A stretch of DNA of 64,000 nt from Corynebacterium curieae (GTDB lineage: Bacteria; Actinomycetota; Actinomycetes; Mycobacteriales; Mycobacteriaceae), in assembly GCF_027570035.1 (NCBI RefSeq), contig NZ_JAKMUU010000001.1, positions 62,001 to 126,000 on the forward strand, written 5' to 3'. Positions 54,919 through 64,000 of this stretch are shown one piece after another. The notes below the pieces were generated by a model, which saw only the letters and a program-made list of their open reading frames with translations, did no database searches and was not told the origin of the DNA. The position numbers and the translations under genes were made by a program. Position 1 is the stretch's first letter, and every line of letters starts with the position of its first letter.

Positions 54919-55188
54919 ATGTATGCCATTATGACCGTTACCGGCGCCGATAGCACCGGCATCATCGCCGCCGTGACCACTACCCTTGCAGAACTCGATA
55001 TCAACGTCATCGACGTCTCCCAGACGCTCATGGGCGGCTATTTCACCATGATCCTCCGCGTCGAATTCGATGCAGACAAGGTCTCCATCCAAACCATCAA
55101 AGAGCGTATGCGCCCCGTTGCGGAGGAAAAGCATCAGTCCATCCGCATCCAGTCCGAAGACCTTTTCACCGCGATGAACGAAATTTAA
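54919..55188 (+). CDS. ACT-domain protein (UPF0237)
   Basis: 89 aa, a single ACT domain: [50 protein letters not shown]. It is one base from the UPF0210 gene, an association found in many bacteria and archaea. ACT domains bind amino acids or similar small ligands; this protein presumably regulates its partner. No experimental function is known to me. Confidence 0.93.
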   Translation: MYAIMTVTGADSTGIIAAVTTTLAELDINVIDVSQTLMGGYFTMILRVEFDADKVSIQTIKERMRPVAEEKHQSIRIQSEDLFTAMNEI

Positions 55189-55189
55189 T

Positions 55190-56554
55190 ATGAGTACGCG
55201 ATTTAATACCACCAATATCTTGGACACCATCGAGATGATTGAGAATTATCGTCTCGATATCCGCACCGTAACCATGGGCATCTCGCTCCTCGGATGCACC
55301 CGGACCACCATGGAAGCCACGTGCCAAGCAATCTACGACCGAGTCACTCAACAGGCAGGGCGCTTAGTTGAGGTGTGTGAAGGCATCGAGGGCGAGCTGG
55401 GCATCCCCATCGTGAATAAGCGCATTTCCGTAACCCCCATTTCCTTGGTGGTAGCCGGCGTAGAAGGAAACCCCGTCGACGCCGCGAAAGCCTTGGACAA
55501 GGCTGCCAAGGTGGTAGGCGTCAATTTCGTGGGCGGCTACTCCGCTTTGGTAGAAAAGGGCGCCACGACCGCGGAGCAGAAACTCATCAGCTCCATTCCC
55601 GAGGCGCTAGCAACTACCGACGTCGTCTGTTCCTCTGTAAATATCGCTAGCTCCCGCGCCGGCATCAACATGGATGCGGCGAAGAAAATGGGCGAGGTCA
55701 TCAAGGAAGCTGCCGAGCTGACCAAAGACGATTCCGCCATCGCGTGCGCCAAGCTCGTGGTCTTTGCCAACTCCGTGGGAGATAACCCCTTCATGGCCGG
55801 CGCCTTCCACGGCATTGAAGAGCCCGATTGCGTGGTCTCCGTCGGTGTATCTGGCCCGGGCGTCGTCGACCGCGCTTTGGGTTCGCTCGAGGGAGCCAGC
55901 TTGGACCAAGTTGCGGAAGAGGTGAAGAAGGCTGCCTTCAAGATCACTCGCGCCGGGCAGCTGGTAGGCACCATGGCCTCTGAGCGCCTTGGAGTGCCCT
56001 TCGGCATCATCGACCTTTCGCTTGCCCCCACGGCCGAGTTGGGCGATTCAGTTGCCCACATCCTTGAGCATATGGGCCTTGACCAAGTGGGCACCCACGG
56101 CACCACCGCGGCCTTGGCATTGCTTAACGACGCCGTTAAGAAGGGCGGTATGATGGCGTGTTCCCGGGTTGGCGGACTGTCCGGATCTTTCATCCCCGTC
56201 TCCGAGGACAAGGGCATGATTGATGCGGTCAAGTCCGGCTCTATCTCTATGAATAAGTTGGAGGCCATGACCGCCATTTGTTCGGTGGGCTTTGACATGA
56301 TTGCTCTGCCGGGCGATACCTCGGCCGCGACGATCTCGGGCATGATTGCTGATGAGGCCGCCATCGGCGTGATGAACCATAAGACCACCGCAGTGCGCGT
56401 CATCCCAGTGCCTGGTGCGCAGGTAGGCGACGAAGTCAGCTTCGGCGGCCTGCTGGGCTACGCACCCGTCATCCCTGTCAACCAGGTGGGCAATGCGCAG
56501 TTCATTAACCGCGGCGGCTTCATTCCTGCCCCGGTGCATGGATTCCGCAATTAG
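55190..56554 (+). CDS. UPF0210 (DUF711, PFL-like) protein
   Basis: 454 aa, full family length. Conserved parts: [84 protein letters not shown] and the C-terminal [28 protein letters not shown]. The fold is related to pyruvate formate-lyase barrels but no glycyl-radical motif is present. Probably an enzyme of unknown substrate, with the ACT protein as a regulatory partner. Start ATG 55190 one nt after the ACT stop. Confidence 0.92.
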   Translation: MSTRFNTTNILDTIEMIENYRLDIRTVTMGISLLGCTRTTMEATCQAIYDRVTQQAGRLVEVCEGIEGELGIPIVNKRISVTPISLVVAGVEGNPVDAAKALDKAAKVVGVNFVGGYSALVEKGATTAEQKLISSIPEALATTDVVCSSVNIASSRAGINMDAAKKMGEVIKEAAELTKDDSAIACAKLVVFANSVGDNPFMAGAFHGIEEPDCVVSVGVSGPGVVDRALGSLEGASLDQVAEEVKKAAFKITRAGQLVGTMASERLGVPFGIIDLSLAPTAELGDSVAHILEHMGLDQVGTHGTTAALALLNDAVKKGGMMACSRVGGLSGSFIPVSEDKGMIDAVKSGSISMNKLEAMTAICSVGFDMIALPGDTSAATISGMIADEAAIGVMNHKTTAVRVIPVPGAQVGDEVSFGGLLGYAPVIPVNQVGNAQFINRGGFIPAPVHGFRN

Positions 56555-56578
56555 GGCCAGCGGCAAGCGCGCCGCGGC

Positions 56579-57901
56579 CTAGCTGGCGGCGTGCTCTTCG
56601 CCTGGATTTTCGGATTCCGCCCACGCGGCTAGGTTGGCTTGGAAGTGCTCGTAGGAGGACTTTAACTGCGCGAGCTCTACTTCGCCGCCAACTTGGCGGC
56701 AGGCATCGGAGTGGATGGCTCGGGCGGCATCGGCAAGCACGCTCCGGCGCTCTGCAGTGCGCAAGAGGGCCACAACCTTAGCCAAATTATCCAGCATGCT
56801 GAGGTAAATCTCTGCATTATCGGCTGCATCGCGCCGAATCTGCGCAAACATTGCCTCCACAATTTCCTCGTAGCTGAAAGTTTGATAGTCGAGCCGGAAC
56901 GCGCCATCAACATGCACGATGCCCTGCGGTAGCCGGTTATCCCCTATGACGGTAAGGATTTGGGTAAAGCGGTCGATGATATCGATTACCGTAAATGGGT
57001 CATTAACACCCGTACTCAATGCTCGCGCGGCGATTTCCGCTAGGTGCCGGGCGGTAAACCGTGGATCATGAGCCGAGGCATTTTCGCGGTGCTGTGTGAG
57101 CACAATATGGCGTTCAATATCCTCTGGCAAGTGCGGCGCTCCATGCGCTATGACCTCCCCTTCAAGCACTAGATCACCCGGAGCCACGCCAAGGTGCACC
57201 GCACAATCCTCTTGCGCTGCTGCCTGCGCAATGGCGTCATAATCAACGAATTTCAGGTAACCGGTCTGGCTGCTGCGACCCTGTTCTGCTCCCTCGTAGA
57301 ATTCCGGCCCCGGTGCGTCGGCTATCTTTTCCTCCTCACCCCGCTGGATCAGCCGGCGCATATGGTTCTCCACGTCCTGGGCAACCACGTGGACGACGTG
57401 AGACATGCTAATCGATTGCGCAATATGCACGATGAAGTAGATAAGAAAAACTACACAGGCCAGGGCCAACAGAACTGTCACGGCCACATTCAAGGAAGGA
57501 ACGTGCTCTCCTTCCCCATCGCTCCCAGTGCGCACCGCGCGTAGGGACAACAGGGCAAAGATAAAGGTGGCAAGGTAGATCGCCAAAGTAGATTGGATGG
57601 AGCGGTCTTTTAAGAACTCGTGCAAAAGGCGCGGACCCATTACCGTGACGACGCCAGACAGCGCGGTCAAGGTGATGAAAAAGACGGTGCCGGCCAGAGA
57701 AAGCGAGGAGGTTGCTACCGCGCTCAAGATCCCTTGCGCGCTATCTGCGCTTCCGTCATAAAAGGGCGTCGCGCCCACGTCAAAACTGCTGTCTATTGCG
57801 ATGAGTAACTCAGCGCCTGCGGCCGCGATAGCCACCGCTACGGCCGGGATCAGCCAAAACTTCTCCCGCCAAGCGGGCATCCTCTCCAGCAGCGTCTTCA
57901 T
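56579..57901 (-). CDS. DUF2254 family membrane protein
   Basis: 440 aa. Four N-terminal hydrophobic helices (WLIPAVAVAIAAAGAELLIAI, LAGTVFFITLTALSGVVTVMG, IYLATFIFALLSLRAV, VTVLLALACVVFLIYFIVHIAQSISMS), then a soluble cytosolic domain with GALDFDA-type core SGVNDPFTVIDIIDRF. Function unknown; channel-like roles have been guessed. It precedes nothing obvious; its start is 6 nt after the stop of the ABC-F gene, so they share an operon. Confidence 0.9.
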   Translation of the reverse strand: MKTLLERMPAWREKFWLIPAVAVAIAAAGAELLIAIDSSFDVGATPFYDGSADSAQGILSAVATSSLSLAGTVFFITLTALSGVVTVMGPRLLHEFLKDRSIQSTLAIYLATFIFALLSLRAVRTGSDGEGEHVPSLNVAVTVLLALACVVFLIYFIVHIAQSISMSHVVHVVAQDVENHMRRLIQRGEEEKIADAPGPEFYEGAEQGRSSQTGYLKFVDYDAIAQAAAQEDCAVHLGVAPGDLVLEGEVIAHGAPHLPEDIERHIVLTQHRENASAHDPRFTARHLAEIAARALSTGVNDPFTVIDIIDRFTQILTVIGDNRLPQGIVHVDGAFRLDYQTFSYEEIVEAMFAQIRRDAADNAEIYLSMLDNLAKVVALLRTAERRSVLADAARAIHSDACRQVGGEVELAQLKSSYEHFQANLAAWAESENPGEEHAAS

Positions 57902-57907
57902 GGGTTC

Positions 57908-59539
57908 CTAAGCTAGCTCCACGATCTCCATGTAGTCATCGGACCACAAGTCTTCATCACCATCGGGCATGATAATCACGCGTTCTGGGTCCAAAGCCTT
58001 CACCGCACCCGGATCGTGGGTCACCAGCACCACAGCTCCTGTGTACGTTTTAAGGGCGTCGAGCACCTGCTCGCGCGAGATGGGGTCCAAGTTATTAGTT
58101 GGCTCGTCTAATAGCAGTACATTCGCGCGGCTAGAGACTAGCGCGGCCAAAGACAAGCGGGTTTTCTCACCACCGGATAGAGTTCCAGCGGGTTGTTCGA
58201 GCTTATCGCCGGAGAACATGAAGGCACCAAGCAGGCTGCGCAATTCCTGCTGATCCGCATCCGGGCAAGCATCAATGGTGTTCTGCCAGACGGACTTATC
58301 CGGATCGATGGTGTCATGTTCCTGTGCGAAATAGCCGATGCGCAGGCCGTGGCCGCTGACGATTCCGCCCTCACCGTCGGTTCTTTCCACACCGGCCAGC
58401 AACTTCAACAGGGTGGTCTTACCTGCACCGTTGTAGCCGAGGACGACCACTCTAGAGCCCTTGTCGATAGCGAGGTCTACGCCCACAAAGACCTCAAGCG
58501 AGCCATACATTTTGGTCAGCCCCTTGGCATTCATGGGGGTTTTGCCACACGGGGCTGGCTCGGGGAATTTAATATTGGCGACCTTATCGGCCACGCGGAC
58601 CTCATCAAGCTCATTCATCATGCGTTCAGCACGGTGGAGCATTTGCTTGGCCGCAGCGGCCTTGGTTGCCTTGGCGCCCAGCTTAGCAGCCTGCTTTTGC
58701 AGTGCAGAAGCCTTCTTTTCGGCATTCGCCCGTTCTCGGCGACGCCGCGCTTCATCCGTGGCTCGGGCATCGAGGTATTTCTTATAGCCCATGTTGTACA
58801 CGTCAGCCTCGCCACGGACCGCGTCAAGGAACCACACCTTATTGCACACAGCCTCCAGCAACTCGACATCGTGGGAAATCATAATAAGCCCGCCCTCGTG
58901 CTTGGAGAGGAATTGGCGCAGCCACACAATCGAATCCGCATCGAGGTGGTTAGTTGGCTCATCTAGAAGCAGCGTGGTCTGGGATTTGCCGGAGCCTTCG
59001 GTCGCGGCAAATAGGATCTGCGCCAGTTCCACACGGCGGCGTTGGCCGCCCGAGAGGGTCTTGAGTTGTTGATCCAGCACGCGCTGCGGCAGGCCCAAGT
59101 TATCGCAGATCTGCGCACACTCGGAATCGGCCTCATAGCCGCCTAGGGACTCAAACTGTTCCTCCAAGCGGGAGTACTTCCGAATGGCCTTGTCCCGGAA
59201 TTTATCGTCCGTGGCCGATTCCATGAGCTCTTGTTGCTTGGCCATTCGGCGCTTTAGATCATCCAAACCGCGTGCGGAGAGAACGCGCTCGCGCGCTGTC
59301 TGCTCGATATTTCCTTCGCGGGAATCTTGGGGGAGATAACCAATGGGGCCCGAGCGAGTTACAGAGCCGCCATAGGGCTCCGTCTCCCCTGCCAAAATGC
59401 GCATAGTCGTCGTCTTGCCAGCACCATTGCGGCCGATGAGGCCAATGCGGTCGCCGGGCTGCACGCGCAGGTGCTGCCCGGGGGCGTCGAGAAGCGTGCG
59501 AGCTCCTACCCTGACTTCGAAATCATTGGTTACAATCAC
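57908..59539 (-). CDS. ABC-F family ATPase
   Basis: 543 aa from GTG 59539, selected because TAGACT ends 8 nt before it. Two ABC domains without membrane part: Walker A1 GRNGAGKTT, signature LSGGQRRRVEL, Walker B LLLDEPTNHLD; an interdomain linker rich in Ala/Lys (RRRRERANAEKKASALQKQAAKLGAKATKAAAAKQ); then Walker A2 GYNGAGKTT, signature LSGGEKTRLSLA and LLLDEPTNNLD. ABC-F proteins act on the ribosome in translation or antibiotic protection; subgroup is not certain. Confidence 0.93.
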   Translation of the reverse strand: MIVTNDFEVRVGARTLLDAPGQHLRVQPGDRIGLIGRNGAGKTTTMRILAGETEPYGGSVTRSGPIGYLPQDSREGNIEQTARERVLSARGLDDLKRRMAKQQELMESATDDKFRDKAIRKYSRLEEQFESLGGYEADSECAQICDNLGLPQRVLDQQLKTLSGGQRRRVELAQILFAATEGSGKSQTTLLLDEPTNHLDADSIVWLRQFLSKHEGGLIMISHDVELLEAVCNKVWFLDAVRGEADVYNMGYKKYLDARATDEARRRRERANAEKKASALQKQAAKLGAKATKAAAAKQMLHRAERMMNELDEVRVADKVANIKFPEPAPCGKTPMNAKGLTKMYGSLEVFVGVDLAIDKGSRVVVLGYNGAGKTTLLKLLAGVERTDGEGGIVSGHGLRIGYFAQEHDTIDPDKSVWQNTIDACPDADQQELRSLLGAFMFSGDKLEQPAGTLSGGEKTRLSLAALVSSRANVLLLDEPTNNLDPISREQVLDALKTYTGAVVLVTHDPGAVKALDPERVIIMPDGDEDLWSDDYMEIVELA

Positions 59540-59547
59540 GAAGAAAT

Positions 59548-59553
59548 AGTCTA
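59548..59553 (-). promoter_or_regulatory. -10 element, leaderless start of ABC-F gene
   Basis: Read on the minus strand this is TAGACT, 8 nt before the GTG at 59539. Confidence 0.55.
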
Positions 59554-59588
59554 GCAATTGACTGCGCTGACGCTAAGACACGCTAACA

Positions 59589-59633
59589 CCCCCAACAGCT
59601 GTTTCCCTAGACCGGGAAAAGCGCTGTTGGGGG
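59589..59633 (-). terminator. long hairpin after suf operon
   Basis: CCCCCAACAGC and GCTGTTGGGGG form an exact 11-bp stem, with an inner TTTCCC/GGGAAA stem, 20 nt after the sufT stop. No T run follows, so it is either a weak terminator or an mRNA 3-prime protector. Confidence 0.65.
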
Positions 59634-59653
59634 CGAGTGCATAGTGCGCGATC

Positions 59654-60061
59654 TTAGACCGCGAAGCCGAGGGCCTGAAGCTGCTCGCGGCCCTCCTCAG
59701 TAATCATCTGCGGGCCCCATGGCGGCATCCATACCCAGTTAATGCGGACGGCGTCGGCCAGCTTATTGGCCTTGACGATGTCTTCCACTTGTTCCGCAAT
59801 AACATCGGTCAGTGGGCAGGCCGGCGAGGTCAAAGTCATGTTAATCATGACAATTTCCTTGCCGTTGTCTACTTCAAACCAGAGGTCATAGACAAGGCCC
59901 AAGTCAACAACGTTAATGCCGAGCTCGGGGTCAATAACGTCACGCATGAATTCGGTGACATCAAAGGCTTTAGAAATCTGCTCTTCGGTCTGCTCCGGCC
60001 GCTCGCCGCTGCCGGAGAATGAAGAGTTCTCATTCTGATAAGGATCTACGGGATCGGTCAT
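59654..60061 (-). CDS. sufT: SufT/MIP18 family Fe-S assembly protein
   Basis: 135 aa. DUF59 core: VTEFMRDVIDPELGINVVDLGLVYDLWFEVDNG, then MTLTSPACPLTDVIAEQVED with the conserved cysteine. The first 30 residues are hydrophilic and Ser/Glu-rich. SufT supports maturation of Fe-S proteins under demand. The ATG is adjacent to the sufU stop, last gene of the suf operon. Confidence 0.93.
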   Translation of the reverse strand: MTDPVDPYQNENSSFSGSGERPEQTEEQISKAFDVTEFMRDVIDPELGINVVDLGLVYDLWFEVDNGKEIVMINMTLTSPACPLTDVIAEQVEDIVKANKLADAVRINWVWMPPWGPQMITEEGREQLQALGFAV

Positions 60062-61767
<1,706 letters not shown>

Positions 61768-61803
61768 TTAGATAGTCGCGGTTGACCGGCCCGTGGTCGG
61801 TCC

Positions 61804-62562
61804 TTACTTCAGGAACTGGTCGTAGCCGTCAGACTCGAGCTGATCTGCCAATTCAGCGCCACCGGTCTTGATGACTTGACCGTCTGCAAAGACGTGCACA
61901 AAGTCCGGCTTAACGTAGTTCAGGATGCGCTTGTAGTGGGTAATCATCAAGATGCCACCATTGGTTTCCTTCTGGTAGCTGTTGATTCCCTCAGAAACGA
62001 TGCGCAATGCATCAACGTCTAGGCCGGAGTCGGTCTCGTCCATAACTGCGAACTTCGGCTTGAGGATATCGAGCTGCATAACCTCGTGGCGCTTTTTCTC
62101 GCCACCGGAGAAGCCTTCGTTGACGGAGCGGGAGATGAAGGACTTATCAATCTTCAGGTTCTCGCGAGCCTGAGTAAGTTCCTTGTTCCATTCACGCAGC
62201 TTCGGTGCTTCACCGCGGATCGAGGTGACGGCGGAACGCATGAACTGGGAGACCTTGACGCCCGGTACCTCAGTTGGGTACTGCATCGCTAGGAAGAGAC
62301 CGGCGCGGGCGCGCTCGTCGACGGGCATGTCCAACAGGTTTTCGCCATCGAGAAGCACCTCACCCTCAGTGACCTCGTACTTTGGGTGGCCAGCAATGGT
62401 GTAGGACAAGGTGGACTTGCCTGAGCCGTTCGGGCCCATGATGGCGTGAATTTCACCGGAGTTAATGGTCAGGTTGACGCCCTTGAGGATTTCCTTCGGC
62501 TCGCCGCCTTCTTCCGTCGGCAGCACCTGGGCGTGGAGGTTCTTAATTTCCAGAGTAGACAT
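61804..62562 (-). CDS. sufC: Fe-S assembly ATPase SufC
   Basis: 252 aa from ATG 62562 (MSTLEIKNLHAQVL), AAGGAAA upstream; the longer open frame would overlap sufD. Walker A MGPNGSGKST, Q-loop, signature FSGGEKKRHEV, Walker B FAVMDETDSGLDVDAL. It drives the SufBCD scaffold. Spacing 28 nt from sufD. Confidence 0.96.
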   Translation of the reverse strand: MSTLEIKNLHAQVLPTEEGGEPKEILKGVNLTINSGEIHAIMGPNGSGKSTLSYTIAGHPKYEVTEGEVLLDGENLLDMPVDERARAGLFLAMQYPTEVPGVKVSQFMRSAVTSIRGEAPKLREWNKELTQARENLKIDKSFISRSVNEGFSGGEKKRHEVMQLDILKPKFAVMDETDSGLDVDALRIVSEGINSYQKETNGGILMITHYKRILNYVKPDFVHVFADGQVIKTGGAELADQLESDGYDQFLK

Positions 62563-62590
62563 AATGTGTGGGTTTCCTTCTATGAAAGCT

Positions 62591-63745
62591 TTAGGCGGAG
62601 ATCTTTTCCAGTTCTTCGGAAATGCGGTTTTCCAATTCCTCAGACAGGGACTGCACCGGGATGCGGTGGATGACCTCATTGAAGAAGCCACGAATAATGA
62701 GGCGGCGGGCTTCAGCCTCTGGAATGCCGCGAGACATCAAGTAGAACAATTCGATGTCATCGAAGCGACCAACGGTGGCTGCGTGGCCAGCGCCGGTGAT
62801 TTCACCGGTTTCAATCTCCAAGTTAGGGATTGCGTCCGCGCGAGCGCCCTCGGTCAGGATCAGGTTGTTATTGGTCTCGTAAGTATCGGTGCCCTGTGCA
62901 TTGGAGCGGATGAGAACATCACCTACCCAGCAGGTGCGGGCTTCATTTTCCTTAGTGCCCTGCAGCGCGCCCTTATACAGCACGTGGGAGCGGCAATTAG
63001 GAACGGAGTGATCCACCAGCATGCGGTTCTCAAAGTACTGGCCTTCGTCAGCGAAGTACACGCCCAGCAGCTCTGCGTCGCCGCCCTGCTCGGTGAAGTT
63101 CACGCGCGGCACAATGCGTACTACTTCGCCGCCGAAGATGGCGGAGTTATGGCGCAGCACGGAGTCGCGACCGAGCTGGGCCACGTGGTTGGACAGGTGA
63201 ACCGCATCGTCTTCCCAATCAACGTCAACGACAACGGTTAAGTGGGCGCCATCTCCTACAATGAATTCGACGTTATCCGCGTGGGTGCCGGAGCCGACAT
63301 ACTTCAAAATGACGGTAGCTTCCGCGTGGTGGCCTACCTCAATGGAGGTGGCGCCAAAGGAAGTCACACCCTCGCCCTTGCCGGTGTAGGTAATAACGAT
63401 GGGCTCTTCTACCTGAGCCTCTGCATCAATGGTGACAACCTGACCTTCAGGCATGGAGGTCCATGCCTGTGCAGCAACGCGGTCAGAGGGAGTACCCACA
63501 CGGCCCAAGCGCTTATCATCACGAGTGACGGTCTCGGAGCTTACGCCAGGGTGCTCGCTGACGGTGACATCCTGTGCCACTGCCTCAGCGAATTCCCCAT
63601 TGTGCAAGCCACGCAGTCTGCGCAGCGAAACAAAGCGCCACACCTCATCACGGCCGTGCGGCACCGGGAAATCCTCCACGTTGGTGGAGGTAAAGACGTC
63701 ACCCTTGGTGATCTTATCCGGGTTGAATTCGTTCGAAGCGACCAT
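62591..63745 (-). CDS. sufD: Fe-S assembly protein SufD
   Basis: 384 aa. N-terminal helical part, right-handed beta-helix core and C-terminal helices with [30 protein letters not shown]. SufD pairs with SufB in the scaffold SufBC2D. ATG 63745 lies 5 nt after the sufB stop. Confidence 0.95.
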   Translation of the reverse strand: MVASNEFNPDKITKGDVFTSTNVEDFPVPHGRDEVWRFVSLRRLRGLHNGEFAEAVAQDVTVSEHPGVSSETVTRDDKRLGRVGTPSDRVAAQAWTSMPEGQVVTIDAEAQVEEPIVITYTGKGEGVTSFGATSIEVGHHAEATVILKYVGSGTHADNVEFIVGDGAHLTVVVDVDWEDDAVHLSNHVAQLGRDSVLRHNSAIFGGEVVRIVPRVNFTEQGGDAELLGVYFADEGQYFENRMLVDHSVPNCRSHVLYKGALQGTKENEARTCWVGDVLIRSNAQGTDTYETNNNLILTEGARADAIPNLEIETGEITGAGHAATVGRFDDIELFYLMSRGIPEAEARRLIIRGFFNEVIHRIPVQSLSEELENRISEELEKISA

Positions 63746-63750
63746 TTTCT

Positions 63751-64000
63751 TTAGCCGACCGATCCTTCCATTTGCAGTTCGATGAGGCGGTTGAGCTCGA
63801 GGGCGTACTCCATCGGCAGCTCCTTGGCAATAGGCTCGACGAAGCCGCGCACGATCATTGCCATTGCTTCTTCTTCCGCAATGCCGCGAGACATCAGGTA
63901 GAACAGCTGCTCCTCAGAAACCTGGGAAACAGTTGCCTCGTGGCCTAGGGTGACGTGATCATTGCGGATGTCGTTATACGGGTATGTGTCCGAGCGCGAA
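63751..64000 (-). CDS. sufB: Fe-S assembly scaffold SufB (C-terminal part)
   Basis: Only the last 82 codons are in the window; the frame runs off the right edge. Visible: [82 protein letters not shown], in which the sequence pattern LFYLMSRG and the VRGFVEPI block are standard SufB C-terminus. Operon order sufB-D-C-S-U-T follows. Confidence 0.95.
   Translation of the reverse strand, partial: SRSDTYPYNDIRNDHVTLGHEATVSQVSEEQLFYLMSRGIAEEEAMAMIVRGFVEPIAKELPMEYALELNRLIELQMEGSVG

Overview
The window is a chromosomal segment of a Corynebacterium (Actinobacteria, moderately high G+C). The gene order ppm1-lnt-fxsA, a cobG-like gene, a DprE2-like SDR, an M24 peptidase, helY-tatC-tatA-pafC-pafB-pafA-pup-dop-mpa-trmI, then hisG-hisE-HAD-mshC-uppP, hemH-NlpC/P60-acn-acnR, an ABC-F gene and the suf genes is the order I recall from C. 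glutamicum and relatives. A mycothiol ligase (MshC), RbpA, a pup operon without proteasome genes and many leaderless-looking promoters fit the same group. I cannot assign a species; the dcu-aspA pair and a divergent cyclopropane-synthase-like gene are compatible with a host-associated lipophilic species, but that is inference.

Layout. 0-5 kb: a cyclopropane-synthase-like protein convergent with a Dyp peroxidase, an atypical patch with one unrecognised gene, a small membrane protein plus a YceI protein, a zinc-ribbon protein, and rbpA. 5-9 kb: polyprenol-phosphate mannose synthase, Lnt and FxsA in one operon, facing an orphan cobG-like gene. 9-23 kb: a long minus-strand block with the SDR, M24 peptidase, HelY, Tat translocase (TatA, TatC), PafB/PafC, the pupylation genes and TrmI. 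23-34 kb: M18 aminopeptidase, a RecB-like nuclease, Fhs, a Dcu transporter with aspartase, HisG/HisE, a HAD phosphatase and MshC. 34-42 kb: UppP divergent from a lipoprotein-pyrD operon, two small minus genes, tRNA-Leu(GAG), a TVP38 protein, conserved corynebacterial proteins and ferrochelatase. 42-50 kb: NlpC/P60 hydrolase, a 1.7-kb gene-poor region rich in regulatory-looking motifs, a DUF6676-like protein, and aconitase with its TetR repressor AcnR. 50-54 kb: a nucleoside hydrolase with an ECF transporter whose two ATPase halves are fused. 54-64 kb: an NAD(P)-binding protein, the ACT/UPF0210 pair, DUF2254, an ABC-F ATPase, and sufT-sufU-sufS-sufC-sufD-sufB (sufB cut by the window end).

How the genes work together. 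Iron and Fe-S metabolism recurs: the suf machinery builds clusters, aconitase uses one, ferrochelatase inserts iron in haem synthesis, and the Pup-Mpa pathway in proteasome-less corynebacteria is reported to unfold ferritin. Cell-envelope work is the second theme (Ppm1/Lnt, UppP, NlpC/P60, the DprE2-like SDR, Tat export). The clearest regulatory reading is the acn promoter, where a match to the AcnR operator abuts a near-perfect -10. Nothing here looks like a phage, an insertion sequence or a CRISPR array. The least-explained parts are the 44.3-46.0 kb region, the 2.5-3.5 kb patch and the asymmetric ECF ATPase.
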